NCBI RefSeq assembly: GCF_021560035.1
Contig: NZ_CP074373.1
Location: 554,001 to 618,000 of the forward strand
Source of the DNA: Virgibacillus sp. NKC19-16
Lineage (GTDB): Bacteria; Bacillota; Bacilli; Bacillales; Amphibacillaceae
Reading direction: 5' to 3'
Length of the DNA stretch: 64,000 bases
Shown here: piece after piece, positions 43,364 through 52,871 of the stretch
How positions within the stretch are numbered: the stretch's first letter is position 1
Layout of the letters: each line of letters opens with the position of its first letter
Made by a program: the position numbers and the translations under genes
The notes under the pieces: model-generated
Seen by the model: only the letters and a program-made list of their open reading frames with translations
What the model was told of the DNA's origin: nothing
Databases searched by the model: none

Positions 43364-44386
43364 ATGAATAAAAAATTAGTAGCCTTATTCTCGATTCTGT
43401 TCTTTGTTGTAATCGTTTTAGCAGCATGTGGAGGCGAATCTGAAGATGCTGGATCAGAAGAAGGAAATGATGATGGATCATCAGAAGAAACAGTTACACT
43501 AACATTAGCTGAGAATCACCCGGAAGATTATCCTACTACAGTCGGCGACAAAGAATTTGCTAGATTGGTAGAGGAAAAAACGGATGGACGTTATGAAGTA
43601 GAAGTGTATTCCGGTGGGCAATTGGGTGAAGAGGCAGAAGTACTTGAGCAAGTACAACTAGGTACAATCGAGTTAGCAAGGGTTAATGCAATACCATTAA
43701 CTGAATTCTCAGAATCTATTGGTGTTCTGTCTATGCCTTATTTATTTGAGGATGAAGAAGCCAAATGGGAGAAGTTAAACGGTGAAGTTGGGCAAGAACT
43801 TTTAGGTACATTAGATGGCTCAGGCTTAGTAGGCCTTACATTCTATGATTCCGGCCAGCGAAGTTTCTATAACTCTGTTCGTCCTGTTGAAACACCAGAA
43901 GATATGGAAGGACTTCAGCTCCGTGTACAATCTTCTGATCTAGCGATATCTATTGTAGAGGCATTAGGTGCATCTGCAACTCCAATGGAATACGGAGAAG
44001 TGTATTCAGCGCTGCAAACAGGTGTCATTGACGGTGCGGAAAATAATTTTCCAAGTTACTACACGTCCAATCATTATGAAGTAGCAGAATATTTCACGGT
44101 AAATGGTTACCAAGGAACACCGGAAGTATTACTGGGATCCCAGGAATTATGGGATACGCTAAGTGATGAAGATAAAGAAGCATTTAGAGAGGCAGCGATG
44201 GAATCTGTTGAAGTGCAGCGTGAAGCTTGGGCAGAATTGACAGAAGAGTCTCGACAAGCTGTTGAGGAAAACGGAAATGAACTTATCGAAGTTGAGGATA
44301 CGGAAGCATGGAGAGAAGCTGTTCAACCTGTCTATGATGAATTTGGTGACCAGTACAGTGAATGGATTGATAGGTTAACAGAATAA
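43364..44386 (+). CDS. dctP: TRAP transporter solute-binding lipoprotein (DctP family)
   Basis: A 340-residue extracellular binding protein. The lipobox LAACGG (Cys about 21) and an acidic linker precede the DctP fold: LTLAENHPEDYPTTVGDKEF, YSGGQLGEEAEVLEQVQLG, MPYLFEDEEA, and LRVQSSDLAISIVEALGASA with the Arg that binds the substrate carboxylate. TP(M)EYGEVYSALQTGVIDGAE then follows. TRAP binders of this type take C4-dicarboxylates, sugar acids or uronates. The genetic setting and operator favour a hexuronate. The dctQ and dctM genes follow. Confidence 0.9.
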   Translation: MNKKLVALFSILFFVVIVLAACGGESEDAGSEEGNDDGSSEETVTLTLAENHPEDYPTTVGDKEFARLVEEKTDGRYEVEVYSGGQLGEEAEVLEQVQLGTIELARVNAIPLTEFSESIGVLSMPYLFEDEEAKWEKLNGEVGQELLGTLDGSGLVGLTFYDSGQRSFYNSVRPVETPEDMEGLQLRVQSSDLAISIVEALGASATPMEYGEVYSALQTGVIDGAENNFPSYYTSNHYEVAEYFTVNGYQGTPEVLLGSQELWDTLSDEDKEAFREAAMESVEVQREAWAELTEESRQAVEENGNELIEVEDTEAWREAVQPVYDEFGDQYSEWIDRLTE

Positions 44387-44456
44387 GTGATTTGAGGAGG
44401 AGAGGTGGGGCCCGTCCTCGGGTTCTTACTTCTCTTAATCTAAGGGAGGATTCATC

Positions 44457-44954
44457 ATGAAGGCTTTAAAGATGACCAAAAATGCTTTGGATCGGCTACT
44501 TTTAGTATCTTCCTTAATAATATTGGTAGTAATGGTTCTCGTAATTCTTTATCAAGTATTTGCCAGGCAAATTTTAGGCACGGCACCTGCCTGGAGTGAA
44601 GAATTATCCCGACTACTGTTTGTTTGGGTAAGCTTTTTTGGTATAGCATATGGATTTAAAGAAAAACTTCATATTGGTGTCGGGCTTGTTGTTAACATGT
44701 TTCCTGAAAAGGTTCAGGATATATTTGATTATCTGGCAAAAGTATTAGTTATCGGCTTTGGTATAGTTTTAATGTACTATGGATGGCAATTTACTATATT
44801 GACAAGCAGTTCAACGATGCCTGCAATTGGATGGCCTTCCAGTGTACTATATGCGTGCATGCCAATCACAGGAGTTTTCGTAACATTGAATGGGATAGAA
44901 CTACTATTTAGAAAAGGAATGCATCAAGAGCTAGACGATGTAAGTGAGGAGTGA
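44457..44954 (+). CDS. dctQ: TRAP transporter small membrane subunit (DctQ)
   Basis: A 165-residue protein with four helices. The family pattern VLYQVFARQILGTAPAWSEE, LSRLLFVWVSFFGIAYGFKE, LHIGV and IGWPSSVLYACMPITG is complete. It pairs with DctM in the membrane. It lies between dctP and dctM; the 70-bp gap after dctP contains a GC-rich stretch that may fold and uncouple binder from membrane-subunit expression. The start ATG has AAGGGAGGATTC. Confidence 0.9.
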   Translation: MKALKMTKNALDRLLLVSSLIILVVMVLVILYQVFARQILGTAPAWSEELSRLLFVWVSFFGIAYGFKEKLHIGVGLVVNMFPEKVQDIFDYLAKVLVIGFGIVLMYYGWQFTILTSSSTMPAIGWPSSVLYACMPITGVFVTLNGIELLFRKGMHQELDDVSEE

Positions 44955-44958
44955 GACG

Positions 44959-46239
44959 ATGGAAGTAGTAATATTAATAGGCAGCTTTTTACTAATGCTC
45001 ATATTTAGAATTCCTATTGCACTTTCACTTATATTATCTTCCTTGGCTACTGGTTTGTATATGGAGCTAGACCTATCAGCTCTTATACAACAAATGGTAG
45101 GTGGGTTAAATTCGTTTTCTTTACTAGCTATACCATTCTTTGTACTTGCTGGGGAAATAATGAATGAAGGTGGAATTTCACGAAGGTTGATCAACCTTTC
45201 TAATGTGATCATTGGAAAAATTAGAGGTGGACTAGCACTGGTTAACGTGCTTGCCAGTACCTTTTTCGGGGGAATATCAGGATCAGCGATTGCTGATACT
45301 TCTTCTGTAGGCTCTGTTATGATTCCAATGATGAAAAAACAGGGATATGATTCCGGATTTTCTGTTGCCACGACGGTTTCCAGTTCAGCGCAAGGGGTAA
45401 TGATCCCGCCAAGTCATAACATGATTATCTATTCAACGGCAGCTGGTGGTGTGTCTGTTGGTGCTTTATTTATGGGTGGACTTGTTCCCGGACTACTGCT
45501 TGGGTTGGCATTAATGATTATAGTCTATATTCTTTCGGTCAAAAGAAACTATCCTAAAGGGGAAGTAGTAGAGAAGAAAGACATTCCTAGAATCGTTTGG
45601 GAAGGCTTGTTGGGTTTACTTACTGCTGTTATCATCCTGGGCGGTATTATCAGTGGATTTTTCACTGTTACTGAATCTGCTGCTATTGGTACATTATATG
45701 CATTTATTATCACATTCTTTGTGTTCAGAGATATTGGTATCTCAAGAATGGGTGTAATTTTACAAAGAACCTTTAATACACTAGCAATGGTATTATTTCT
45801 CATCGCTGCTTCGTCAGCATTTGGCTGGTTATTAGCGCTACTTAGAGTACCTGCCATGGTATCAGATGCTTTAATAAGTATTTCACCGAATGATATAGTA
45901 ACAATTCTTATGATCGTTGCTATTTTATTACTTTTAGGGATGATCATGGATATGGCTCCACTTATACTAATTGCAACACCGATATTACTGCCTGTTGCAA
46001 CAAGTGTGGGCATGGATCCGGTTCATTTTGGAGTTGTAATGATTTTATGTCTAGGTATTGGATTAATCACACCACCTGTTGGGACCGTACTATTTGTAGG
46101 TTCGTCAATAGGAAGAATATCAATTGAACAAACAACCAAAGCGCTATTACCGTTTTATGGGATAATGATTGTAATATTAATAATTATAGCCCTTGTCCCG
46201 TCAGTTGTGCTATGGTTACCGCAAGTGCTAGGATTATAG
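44959..46239 (+). CDS. dctM: TRAP transporter large permease subunit (DctM)
   Basis: A 426-residue protein with about 12 helices, starting at ATG 44959 after GAGGAGTGA (GTG 44944 would overlap dctQ). Family features are PFFVLAGEIMNEGGISRRLI, STFFGGISGSAIADTSSVGS, SSSAQGVMIPPSHNMIIYS and HFGVVMILCLGIGLITPPVG. It forms the Na+-driven translocation pathway. It is the last gene of the dctPQM operon and is followed by a strong terminator. Confidence 0.92.
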   Translation: MEVVILIGSFLLMLIFRIPIALSLILSSLATGLYMELDLSALIQQMVGGLNSFSLLAIPFFVLAGEIMNEGGISRRLINLSNVIIGKIRGGLALVNVLASTFFGGISGSAIADTSSVGSVMIPMMKKQGYDSGFSVATTVSSSAQGVMIPPSHNMIIYSTAAGGVSVGALFMGGLVPGLLLGLALMIIVYILSVKRNYPKGEVVEKKDIPRIVWEGLLGLLTAVIILGGIISGFFTVTESAAIGTLYAFIITFFVFRDIGISRMGVILQRTFNTLAMVLFLIAASSAFGWLLALLRVPAMVSDALISISPNDIVTILMIVAILLLLGMIMDMAPLILIATPILLPVATSVGMDPVHFGVVMILCLGIGLITPPVGTVLFVGSSIGRISIEQTTKALLPFYGIMIVILIIIALVPSVVLWLPQVLGL

Positions 46240-46245
46240 ATTATC

Positions 46246-46288
46246 AACATCCCCATCACCAATTGGTGATGGGGGTGTTTTTTATTAT
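46246..46288 (+). terminator. Terminator of the TRAP operon
   Basis: ACATCCCCATCACC, AATT, GGTGATGGGGGTGTTTTTT. A strong GC-rich stem with a T tract. Confidence 0.93.
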
Positions 46289-46326
46289 GGGTAATTGTTG
46301 GAATGCTAAATTAATCCTTTTATTAA

Positions 46327-46956
46327 GCAGCGGGATATGATTATAATAAAAACCATCCGTCTGTCGTCATGTGGTCTGTAGCTAACGAACCAGCTTCCGA
46401 AGAAGAAGGTGCCTATGAATATTTCAAGCCACTTATTGAATTAACAAAAGAGCAAGATCCGCAGACCAGGCCGGTGACAATCGTTACGTATTTAGCAGCC
46501 ACGCCGGATAAAGATAAAATAGCGGAATTAATCGATGTTCTTGCATTAAATCGCTACTATGGCTGGTATGTTGACAGCGGGGACTGGGAAGTTGCGAAAG
46601 TACATTTGCGTCAGGAATTTGAAGAATGGAATAAACGTTGCCCAGGTAAACCGATAATGATGACAGAGTACGGTGCAGATACAGTTGCTGGCTTGCATGA
46701 CGTTGATCCGGTTATGTTCACAGAGGAATTTCAAGTGGAATACCTTCGTGCAAACCATGAGGTCTTCGATGAATTCGATAACTTTATCGGCGAGCAGGTA
46801 TGGAACTTTGCCGACTTTGGTACAAGCCAAGGCATTATGCGTGTACAAGGAAATAAAAAAGGTATCTTTACACGTGATCGCAAACCGAAATTAGCAGCAC
46901 ATGAATTTAAGAAACGCTGGAGTGAAATTCCGGATTTTGGTTATAAAGGGTACTAA
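46327..46956 (+). pseudogene. uidA: 5'-truncated beta-glucuronidase (GH2, UidA C-terminal part)
   Basis: About 209 residues aligned with the C-terminal third of E. coli-type Uid[21 protein letters not shown] (acid/base Glu in NEP), [30 protein letters not shown] (nucleophile Glu), [18 protein letters not shown] and [19 protein letters not shown] stop lies immediately upstream of 46327, there is no ribosome site, and the first 390 or so residues are missing. It is therefore a remnant, even though both catalytic glutamates survive. It was presumably once paired with the glucuronide-type transporter at 48345. Confidence 0.88.
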
Positions 46957-46994
46957 AAAATGGTCAGCTTCCTATGGAGGTGACCATTTTTTAT
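46954..46994. terminator. Bidirectional terminator between uidA remnant and araC-type gene
   Basis: AAAAAATGGTCA, 14-base loop, TGACCATTTTTT. Symmetric, with A and T tracts, between convergent genes. Confidence 0.88.
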
Positions 46995-46996
46995 GT

Positions 46997-48202
46997 TTAA
47001 GAAGAAGGCGCGGGTTCCCTATACTGAGAAGGCGTCTTCCCTGTTTCTTTCTTGAATACCCTGGAAAAATAGGACGAATCCTCATAACCTACTAACCATG
47101 CTATTTCTTCAATGGAAATGCTCTCATTTTTCAACAAATGTTTTGCCTTGTTGATTCGTATCATTTGCTGATAGCCTGTAATCGTCATGTCTGTTTCCTG
47201 TTTAAATTTTCGTGACAGGTGACTTGGATGTGTAAAGCAAAGTTCCGCAATTTCATTTTTGTCAATTGGCTTGTCACAATAGCTCACTAAATATTCAATT
47301 GCTGTGGAAGTAATGTTTGAGTAATTAGTTAATGAATTAGCGACCACCATATCAGTGTATTCGACTACCATATCCTCATATAGTTGCTGCAATTTGGATA
47401 ATTGCTTGGTAAATTCTATTTGATAGGCATACTTATCGGATACACGATGTACAAAAATTGCTGGGACATCACTTCTAATGACAGCAGATCGTAATAGCGT
47501 ACTTAAAACAATAGCCAGGTTTTTCACCCTTCGTAGTGGTTGATTGGGAAACCGCTCGGAAAAGGAGAACAGTATATCATTGGAATTCAATAGCCTCAGG
47601 GCTGTAGACTTGTCTCCTTGTTCAACAGCGTGCATAATATCCCCTTCTAATTTATATCGCATTGTTATAATTTTGGCATCTTCATCCATGCCGGCATCGA
47701 TTTCCTTCTTCTTGTATTTCTCGTTATTCTTTTGCAACGTGATTCTTATGGGTGTTGCTTCTTTATCTATCAGTATTTCAAATTGCTGAATAATACTGGC
47801 AAAACTAGTAACTTTATCCATTGTAAGTACTTGGATCTGATTGCATACCGTTCTTAGCTCTTCGCTTTCATTATTACTGAGATTATATTCCCTGGCTAAG
47901 CTATACATATCAGGTGTTAATTTCATAAATGGGCCGATGATTACAGCGAAGGGTTCGTTATTTGAAAAACGATAACCGATGTAATGCAAACCCCATTCGT
48001 TCGTGTAGGAATACACTTGATTATGTTGCATTTGTGCTTGCAGGTACACCACATCTTCTTCCTCGGCTCCGGGCATGAAAGCAGGTATTGAAATGTCTTC
48101 ATGATGATAGATAAAGTCGCTGTTTGAATCTAATACATATGTGTTTAAATTGGTAATTTGATATATTTTCATAGCCGCAGAAACAATACTGGACTGATCC
48201 AT
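46997..48202 (-). CDS. AraC-family transcriptional regulator
   Basis: A 401-residue regulator. The N-terminal two thirds is a sensor-like region (FVYL-rich, with YIGYRFSNNEPFAVIIGPFM). The C-terminal AraC domain (about 305-400) has two helix-turn-helix units: IAELCFTHPSHLSRKFKQET and IEEIAWLVGYEDSSYFSRVF, ending KKETGKTPSQYR. It is divergent from the GPH symporter gene, with cre sites and an inverted repeat between them, so it probably activates that gene in response to a glycoside. The start is ATG 48202 after GGGGGAG. Confidence 0.87.
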   Translation of the reverse strand: MDQSSIVSAAMKIYQITNLNTYVLDSNSDFIYHHEDISIPAFMPGAEEEDVVYLQAQMQHNQVYSYTNEWGLHYIGYRFSNNEPFAVIIGPFMKLTPDMYSLAREYNLSNNESEELRTVCNQIQVLTMDKVTSFASIIQQFEILIDKEATPIRITLQKNNEKYKKKEIDAGMDEDAKIITMRYKLEGDIMHAVEQGDKSTALRLLNSNDILFSFSERFPNQPLRRVKNLAIVLSTLLRSAVIRSDVPAIFVHRVSDKYAYQIEFTKQLSKLQQLYEDMVVEYTDMVVANSLTNYSNITSTAIEYLVSYCDKPIDKNEIAELCFTHPSHLSRKFKQETDMTITGYQQMIRINKAKHLLKNESISIEEIAWLVGYEDSSYFSRVFKKETGKTPSQYREPAPSS

Positions 48203-48224
48203 CTTTTTGCTCCCCCTCTTTTAT

Positions 48225-48251
48225 AGAAAGCGTTATCTGAAAACGCTATAT
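48225..48251. promoter_or_regulatory. Double cre / inverted repeat in the araC-GPH divergent region
   Basis: AGAAAGCGTTATCT (48225-48238) and TGAAAACGCTATAT (48238-48251) each match 13 of 14 cre positions. Together they form an AGCGTT...AACGCT dyad. The site lies just upstream of the AraC-type gene start and could be a CcpA or AraC-type regulator target. Confidence 0.65.
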
Positions 48252-48301
48252 TTATCCTTTAAATGTTGAATGAGTCCTTATAGAAATGCTGTGATTCTAT
48301 T

Positions 48302-48328
48302 ATAATAGAATAATGAAAACGATTGCAA
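48302..48328 (+). promoter_or_regulatory. -10 box and cre site of the GPH symporter gene
   Basis: TATAAT (48302-48307) is followed by the cre TGAAAACGATTGCA (48315-48328, 13 of 14), i.e. a roadblock position between the start of transcription and the ribosome site TAGGAGGA. The -35 is not obvious, which fits dependence on an activator. Confidence 0.65.
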
Positions 48329-48344
48329 CTAGGAGGAACTTCAA

Positions 48345-49718
48345 ATGGAAAATAAAATTGTAGAAGAAGAACCAGTAGTAAAAGAACATTTAGGTTTTAA
48401 AGAAAAACTTTCCTATGGACTCGGTGACACGGCAAACAATTTAACATTTTCGATGATTACAACTTATTTATTGGTGTTTTATACGGATGTTTTTGGAATA
48501 TCTGCTGCAGCCGTAGCTACATTATTTCTTGTGGCACGAATCTGGGATGCAATTAATGACCCAATAATGGGATCGATTGTTGACCGTTTTGGTAAAAATA
48601 ACAAACATGGACAATTCAGGCCCTATATGAAATGGGCGGGGGTCCCGGTTGTTATAATGGCTGTATTGGTATTCATTACGCCGGACCTTTCTGAAAGCGG
48701 TAAATTAATTTATGCCTATGTGACTTATATTTTATTTGGTATGGCTTATACGCTGATCAATATTCCATATGGGTCATTAGCTTCTGTCATGACCAGAGAC
48801 CCGGTAGACCGTTCTTCCTTGGCTTCTTTCCGTGGGTTAGGCTCACAAATAGGTGTGTTTTCAATCGGGATTCTAGTCGTTCCAATGGTAGCGCTTTTCC
48901 CTTCTGATCAAATAGGTTATCCCGCTGTAGTTGGTATGTTTGGGGTGATTGCCTTAATACTCTATTTCTTAGCCTATAAAAATACGAAAGAGCGTATTAA
49001 ACCGGTCAAGTCCGCAAACCCGGAGAAAATGAATTTAAAAATGTTTACGAGAATCTTGACAAATGGGCCATTTTTGGCACTTTCATTCATGTCATTCTTC
49101 ATCCTTTTGGCCATGCTAGTTAACCAATCTGTTGGACTCTATTTCTTTACCTATAATTTGGGAAATGAATTCTTATTCTCGGTTTATAATATGTTGAATA
49201 TTGGATCTGTTGTGTTACTCGTTATTTTTATACCGAAGCTGACAGCAAAATATGGCAAAAAAGCAATAACCTTAGCTGGACTTCTGATCGGGGCTGTAGC
49301 AATGGGAGTATTATTTATCCTACCCACCACCCCAATAACTGCACTTCTTTTCTTATGGGTGGGGATGCTTGGGATCAGTATTCCGAATATGCTTGTATGG
49401 GCCTTCATTTCCGATGTTATTGACTACGGGGAATGGAAAACAGGCGTCAGGCAGGAAGGGACAACCTATTCCATGTACAGCTTTATGAGAAAGTTGTCCC
49501 AAGCCATTGCCGGTTTTGCTGGTGCAACAGGTTTAGCAATTATTGGCTATGTTCCAAATGTTGTACAAACAGCTGAGACATTAATAGGTATTGAAGTCAT
49601 GATGATGCTCATACCAGCAATTGCCTGCATCATTTGTTTCGCTATCTTTAAATGGGGATACAAATTGAATGATAAAATGTTTGCTCAGATTTCTGCAGAT
49701 CTTGAAGCGAAACAATAA
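48345..49718 (+). CDS. GPH-family glycoside-pentoside-hexuronide symporter (UidB/YicJ-like)
   Basis: A 457-residue transporter with 12 helices and the GPH pattern: EKLSYGLGDTANNLTFSMIT at the start, ARIWDAINDPIMGSIVDR, YTLINIPYGSLASVMTRDP, DRSSLASFRGLGSQIG and ISDVIDYGEWKTGVRQEGTT. This family moves glucuronides, xylosides or melibiose with cations. Its position beside a uidA remnant and an AraC regulator favours glucuronides or aldobiouronic acids. It is monocistronic with a strong terminator. Confidence 0.9.
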   Translation: MENKIVEEEPVVKEHLGFKEKLSYGLGDTANNLTFSMITTYLLVFYTDVFGISAAAVATLFLVARIWDAINDPIMGSIVDRFGKNNKHGQFRPYMKWAGVPVVIMAVLVFITPDLSESGKLIYAYVTYILFGMAYTLINIPYGSLASVMTRDPVDRSSLASFRGLGSQIGVFSIGILVVPMVALFPSDQIGYPAVVGMFGVIALILYFLAYKNTKERIKPVKSANPEKMNLKMFTRILTNGPFLALSFMSFFILLAMLVNQSVGLYFFTYNLGNEFLFSVYNMLNIGSVVLLVIFIPKLTAKYGKKAITLAGLLIGAVAMGVLFILPTTPITALLFLWVGMLGISIPNMLVWAFISDVIDYGEWKTGVRQEGTTYSMYSFMRKLSQAIAGFAGATGLAIIGYVPNVVQTAETLIGIEVMMMLIPAIACIICFAIFKWGYKLNDKMFAQISADLEAKQ

Positions 49719-49732
49719 TAGGATCAGTTTAA

Positions 49733-49786
49733 TAGAGCGATTAACCATTTTAGAAAATAAGGTTAATCGCTCCTCATTTTTTGCAC
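49733..49786 (+). terminator. Terminator after the GPH symporter gene
   Basis: GAGCGATTAACC, 14-base loop, GGTTAATCGCTC, then CTCATTTTTT. A 12-bp perfect stem. Confidence 0.92.
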
Positions 49787-50144
49787 AAATCACAAAAAGT
49801 TCATATTTAAAGCTTGCCTTTCCCAGGGGGATATGTAAAATAGGGTAGAGTAGTAAATCACTCGTATATATCAACAGAAATTTATATCAACACCTAATCT
49901 ATTTTTCCTTCGTTAATCTACGAATGGGAAAATAGATAAACCTCTCTATTCGTTGTCCAGGAGATCCACTGTCTCCATCAACACACATTGAAAATGGATA
50001 ACACGAAAACTTACTTACATTTTTAAGAAAAAATTTAATTGTATCTAATCATCTTTTCATCGCTAACTATTACTTTGTTACTCATTTCACAAGTGGGTAA
50101 TTCTATTTCTAGTTGATTCATATAGGCTGATTTATTCAACACTC

Positions 50145-50370
50145 CGAAATCGGGAGAGAAGTACATCAAACCGGGAGGGAGGTTCATGTAATCGGGAGAA
50201 AAGCGTCTCGAACCGGGAGAGAGACAGGGGGAACCGGGAGACAGCGCTTCGAAATCGGGAGAGAGGCAGGCGGAACCGGGAGACAGCAGCTCCAAAATCC
50301 GACAACATCCGAAAATTGGTAGACCTTACCTCCAATTCGAGAGAGAACCCCGCCAAATCGGGAATGACTA
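50145..50370. repeat. 21-bp-period array 3 (CGGGAGAG units, about 8-10)
   Basis: CGGGAG starts at 50151, 50172, 50193, 50214, 50235, 50256 and 50277, exactly 21 bp apart. There is a degenerate unit at 50298 and two more at 50338 and 50359 after a small phase slip. Units alternate between AAATCGGGAGA and AACCGGGAGA starts, with a variable remainder. The core is the same as in array 1 (3085), 47 kb away. It lies between the GPH terminator and ureA, in a 780-bp gene-free region that also holds the unplaced urease promoter. Confidence 0.9.
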
Positions 50371-50497
50371 TATTTTATTTGCGTCGGTACTTTTAGTGTT
50401 TTTTCCATAACAAATATGGAGAAAATTGGTTTTAAAGCCCAAATTATGGAGAAACTTATCGTACAACAGACTATATTTTTAACGAGGAGGGTGAAAC

Positions 50498-50800
50498 ATG
50501 CAATTATTACCACGGGAGATTGATAAGCTTTTAATTGTAGTGGCTGCGGATGTTGCGAGGCGCAGAAGAGAAAGAGGACTGAAGTTGAATCATCCTGAAG
50601 CGATGGCACTGATTACAGATGAGGTAATGGAAGGTGCAAGAGATGGAAAAACGGTTGCTGAATTAATGGAATATGGGGCAACCATTCTATCGCGTGGGGA
50701 TGTAATGGAAGGTATACCAGAAATGATTGATGATGTGCAAGTAGAGGCTACGTTTCCGGATGGCACAAAATTAGTTACAATACACCATCCGATTCGCTAA
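50498..50800 (+). CDS. ureA: Urease gamma subunit
   Basis: A 100-residue protein of standard length. It starts [23 protein letters not shown] and shows [42 protein letters not shown] and [14 protein letters not shown]-like HHPI near the end. It forms the urease core with UreB and UreC. It opens the ureABCEFGD operon, behind AACGAGGAGGGTG. Two direct AAAT(T)ATGGAGAAA repeats about 40 bp apart lie upstream of it and could be regulatory. Confidence 0.95.
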   Translation: MQLLPREIDKLLIVVAADVARRRRERGLKLNHPEAMALITDEVMEGARDGKTVAELMEYGATILSRGDVMEGIPEMIDDVQVEATFPDGTKLVTIHHPIR

Positions 50801-50823
50801 ATTTGAAGGGAGTTTAACGATTA

Positions 50824-51141
50824 ATGAAACCAGGTGAAATCATTTTTAAAGAGGAAGTAATTGTGTGTAATGCTAATAGTAAGAGTTCCAAGGTTTCTGT
50901 GATAAATACAGGAGACAGGCCGATTCAAATTGGTTCGCACTATCACTTTTATGAGGTAAATAATGCATTACAATTTAATAGGGATGAAGGGTACGGGAAA
51001 CGATTAAATGTTCCTGCCGGTGCTGCGGTTCGTTTTGAGCCGGGTGATGAGAAAGATGTTGAGTTGATTGATTACGCTGGAAAACGAGAGGTTTATGGTT
51101 TTCATAATAAAGTAGATGGACCATTAGAAGGGCGGGATTAA
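50824..51141 (+). CDS. ureB: Urease beta subunit
   Basis: A 105-residue protein: [61 protein letters not shown] and [14 protein letters not shown] are all canonical. It is a structural subunit of the urease trimer. It starts 23 bp after ureA and its stop is adjacent to the ureC start. Confidence 0.95.
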   Translation: MKPGEIIFKEEVIVCNANSKSSKVSVINTGDRPIQIGSHYHFYEVNNALQFNRDEGYGKRLNVPAGAAVRFEPGDEKDVELIDYAGKREVYGFHNKVDGPLEGRD

Positions 51142-51142
51142 C

Positions 51143-52861
51143 ATGAGTTTTAAAATGTCGAGAGATCAATATTCGCAAATGTATGGACCGACCACAGGTG
51201 ATTCTGTCCGTTTGGCGGATACAAATCTGTTCATTCAAATCGAAAAGGATTTTACAACATATGGTGAAGAAGTCGTATTTGGTGGAGGAAAAGTTACGCG
51301 TGACGGGATGGGGCAACATCCGCTAATCGCACGCGAGGACGATGAACGTGTAGCAGATACCATTATAACGAATGTCATTGTTCTTGATTATACAGGCATT
51401 TATAAAGCGGATCTTGCCATTCGTGATGGGCTTATTTCCGGGATTGGGAAAGCTGGGAATCCGCTAGTGCAGGATAATGTGGATATTATTGTTGGTACGT
51501 CAACGGAAGTGATCTCTGGAGAGGGTAAGATCATTACCGCTGGTGCGATAGATACACATGTGCATTTCATTAATCCAGCTCAAGTGGATGTTGCGTTGAC
51601 CGGTGGAACAACAACATTAATCGGTGGAGGTGCTGGGCCGGGAGCAGGGTCAAGGGCGACAACAGCGACGCCTGGAGCTTGGCATATGCATACCATGCTA
51701 AAGGCATTAGAAGGAATGCCGATCAACGTTGGACTGACAGGAAAAGGCCATGCCTCAGCCGAAAAACCTTTAGCTGATCAAATTCTCGCAGGTGGAATTG
51801 GCTTAAAAGTACATGAAGATTGGGGAGCAACACCTTCTGTCGTGGATTATGCTTTGCGTGTTGCCGATAAATATGATGTTCAGGTCGCACTCCATGCGGA
51901 TACGTTAAATGAGGGTGGATTTTTTGAAGACACGATGAAAGCAATAAACGGTCGCGGCATCCATATGTACCATACAGAAGGTGCTGGTGGTGGACATGCG
52001 CCGGATTTGATTAAATCTGCTGGAATGAAGAATGTTTTGCCAGCCTCAACCAATCCAACATTACCATACACCGTTAATACGATTGATGAACATCTGGATA
52101 TGGTCATGGTTGCACATAATTTAAATCCATCTGTACCAGAGGATATCGCATTTGCTGATTCACGTATTCGCAGTGAATCGATAGCAGCTGAAGATGTGCT
52201 GCAGGATATGGGTGTGTTTAGTATGACAAGTTCAGACGCCGAGGCAATGGGGCGTATTGGTGAGGTTGTACTGAGAACATGGCAAACAGCGGATAAAATG
52301 AAAATGCAGCTGGGTTCAATGGAAGGAGATAGCAAGCACAAGGATAATAATCGAGCGAGACGTTATGTCGCCAAATATACGATTAACCCTGCGATTGCGC
52401 ATGGAGTATCAGATTATATTGGTTCTATTGAAGTTGGCAAAATGGCGGACCTTGTTCTTTGGGATCCAAAATTCTTTGGCGCAAAACCGGAAATGATTCT
52501 TAAAAATGGCGTTATCGCAAGTACGTTAATGGGTGATGCAAATGCATCCATTCCAACACCACAACCAATGATTTACCGGCCAATGTATGCAACGCAGGGT
52601 AAAGGGTTATATCAGAGTTCGATTACATTTGTTTCGCAAGCAGCTTATGAGGCTAACATCAAGGATCAGCTTGGACTTGAAAAAATGGTTCGCCCTGTAC
52701 ATGGAATTCGTAATCTAACGAAAAAAGATATGAAGCTAAATTCAGAAACACCTGATATCGATGTAGATCCACAGACATATGAAGTAAAAATAAATGGAGA
52801 AGTAATTACATGTGATCCTGTTGATACCGTTCCAATGGGGCAACGTTACTTCTTGTTTTGA
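51143..52861 (+). CDS. ureC: Urease alpha (catalytic) subunit, flap cysteine replaced
   Basis: A 572-residue nickel amidohydrolase that splits urea to ammonia and carbamate. Nickel ligands are all present: H139 and H141 (DTHVHF), the lysine to be carbamylated K222 (GLKVHEDWG), H251 (VALHADT), H277 (MYHTEG) and D365 (SSDAEAMG). In the mobile flap the usual VCHHL reads VAHNL: catalytic His325 is kept but the conserved cysteine is Ala324 and the next His is Asn326. Flap-Cys variants are known to be active and less sensitive to thiol reagents. The start ATG 51143 lies 1 bp after the ureB stop. Confidence 0.95.
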   Translation: MSFKMSRDQYSQMYGPTTGDSVRLADTNLFIQIEKDFTTYGEEVVFGGGKVTRDGMGQHPLIAREDDERVADTIITNVIVLDYTGIYKADLAIRDGLISGIGKAGNPLVQDNVDIIVGTSTEVISGEGKIITAGAIDTHVHFINPAQVDVALTGGTTTLIGGGAGPGAGSRATTATPGAWHMHTMLKALEGMPINVGLTGKGHASAEKPLADQILAGGIGLKVHEDWGATPSVVDYALRVADKYDVQVALHADTLNEGGFFEDTMKAINGRGIHMYHTEGAGGGHAPDLIKSAGMKNVLPASTNPTLPYTVNTIDEHLDMVMVAHNLNPSVPEDIAFADSRIRSESIAAEDVLQDMGVFSMTSSDAEAMGRIGEVVLRTWQTADKMKMQLGSMEGDSKHKDNNRARRYVAKYTINPAIAHGVSDYIGSIEVGKMADLVLWDPKFFGAKPEMILKNGVIASTLMGDANASIPTPQPMIYRPMYATQGKGLYQSSITFVSQAAYEANIKDQLGLEKMVRPVHGIRNLTKKDMKLNSETPDIDVDPQTYEVKINGEVITCDPVDTVPMGQRYFLF

Positions 52862-52871
52862 GGTGAAGGAA

